This document shows positions 63,661 through 64,000 of a stretch of 64,000 nt of DNA, in pieces. Below the pieces are notes generated by a model. That model was not told the origin of the DNA. It saw only the letters and a list, made by a program, of their open reading frames with translations, and searched no databases. The DNA lies in contig NZ_JABAST010000002.1 in the NCBI RefSeq assembly GCF_016107575.1, forward strand, positions 88,531-152,530, in the 5' to 3' direction. This DNA is from Psychrobacter faecalis (GTDB lineage Bacteria; Pseudomonadota; Gammaproteobacteria; Pseudomonadales; Moraxellaceae). The stretch's first letter is position 1. Each line of letters starts with the position of its first letter. The position numbers and the translations under genes were made by a program.

Positions 63661-64000
63661 ACCCCAGTTCGGGATAAGGGCTCAAAAAAAGATAAAAAAA
63701 GAAGTCCAAAGTTGCTAAAGTAAGTTTACCAAGACCACTTAAGCAAAAAGGACTTCTTACATGGACAACCTAACCGAACTATACTGCCATATTGACGACT
63801 TTTATCAGCAATTCAAACCTGAGTTTGAGGCTCACTTAATCGCAACGGGCCGTCAACGGCTAAGAGCATGCAAGATAAGTGTATCAGAGATGATGACCAT
63901 CTTGGTACTGTTTCATCAACTGCGGTATCGACAGTTTAAGTCTTTTTACTACCATCACATGCTTGGCATGATGAAGCGGGAGTTTCCAAACTTGCCCTGT
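63661..64000 (+). mobile_element. IS982-family insertion sequence, left part (continues past the window)
   Basis: The left terminal inverted repeat begins ACCCCAGTTCGGGATAAG at 63661, matching the ACCC...TTCGGGATAA style of IS982-family ends. About 100 bases of leader precede a transposase gene that is cut by the window edge. The IS stands directly after the 5' end of the lipase-like gene, so it may affect that gene's promoter. Confidence 0.85.
63761..64000 (+). CDS. IS982-family transposase (partial, N-terminal 80 residues)
   Basis: Starts at the ATG at 63761 with AAAAGGA about 8-12 bases upstream. The visible residues begin MDNLTELYCHIDDFYQQF and include ISVSEMMTILVLFHQLRYRQFKSFY, the N-terminal region of IS982 DDE transposases. 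The frame is open to the end of the window; the catalytic DDE residues lie beyond it. Whether the element is intact cannot be judged here. Confidence 0.9.
   Translation, partial: MDNLTELYCHIDDFYQQFKPEFEAHLIATGRQRLRACKISVSEMMTILVLFHQLRYRQFKSFYYHHMLGMMKREFPNLPC

Noticed and set aside
1..64000. CRISPR arrays, rRNA and tRNA genes
   Set aside because: No regularly spaced repeats and no recognisable rRNA or tRNA sequences were found on reading both strands.

Overview
The window looks like chromosome from a Moraxellaceae gammaproteobacterium, most likely Psychrobacter. The basis is the moderately AT-rich base composition (by eye), the style of the encoded proteins and the gene content: lipA, acnB, a TAXI-TRAP transporter, ccoNOQP, LolCD, ComEC, rnd, and ebfC-recR next to metZ. 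This is inference from recognition; no database search was run.

Layout. 1-4.9 kb: a small lipoprotein, a 140-bp MITE-like inverted-repeat element, and a three-gene TAXI-type TRAP uptake operon (binding protein, DUF1850 protein, fused permease). 4.9-12.9 kb: housekeeping metabolism (lipoyl synthase, carboxymuconolactone decarboxylase-like protein, aconitase B behind a clear promoter and leader hairpin, DUF805 protein, PACE-type efflux protein, enoyl-CoA hydratase, hydrolase).

12.9-25.8 kb: the main accessory block, a Ter (tellurium-resistance type) stress system. A minus-strand operon encodes ATP-grasp, TRSP-type phosphoribosyltransferase, HAD phosphatase, StiP-type phosphoribosyltransferase/Pelota-like protein and a CitE-like aldolase. 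This set has been proposed from comparative genomics to make a nucleoside-like metabolite. Divergent and downstream lie a two-domain TerA-like protein, three single-domain TerD proteins, an AIM24-like protein and a DUF475/TerC membrane protein. Inside this block sits yhhQ, a queuosine-precursor transporter, behind what reads as a very compact preQ1-I riboswitch.

26-35 kb: rlmKL, an MscS-type channel, a dihydrolipoyl dehydrogenase-like flavoprotein, a Bcp peroxiredoxin, a four-cysteine exported protein, queC and ttcA. Two queuosine genes (transport and synthesis) are therefore in one window. 35-42 kb: the cbb3 oxidase region (fixH-like, ccoG, ccoP-Q-O-N), with a perfect FNR/Anr palindrome upstream of ccoG and a second motif shared by the ccoG and ccoN upstream regions.

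42-63.6 kb: SCP2 protein, an unknown 326-residue protein, lolC/E-lolD, DUF2062, a ComEC whose C-terminal metallo-beta-lactamase region appears to lack its metal-binding motif, sppA, hydrolases, a CPBP protease, dusA, an MHS-type transporter, a phospholipase D lipoprotein, metZ, ebfC, recR, rnd and a lipase-like protein. The window ends inside an IS982-family insertion sequence whose left end starts at 63661. No rRNA, tRNA or CRISPR array was recognised.
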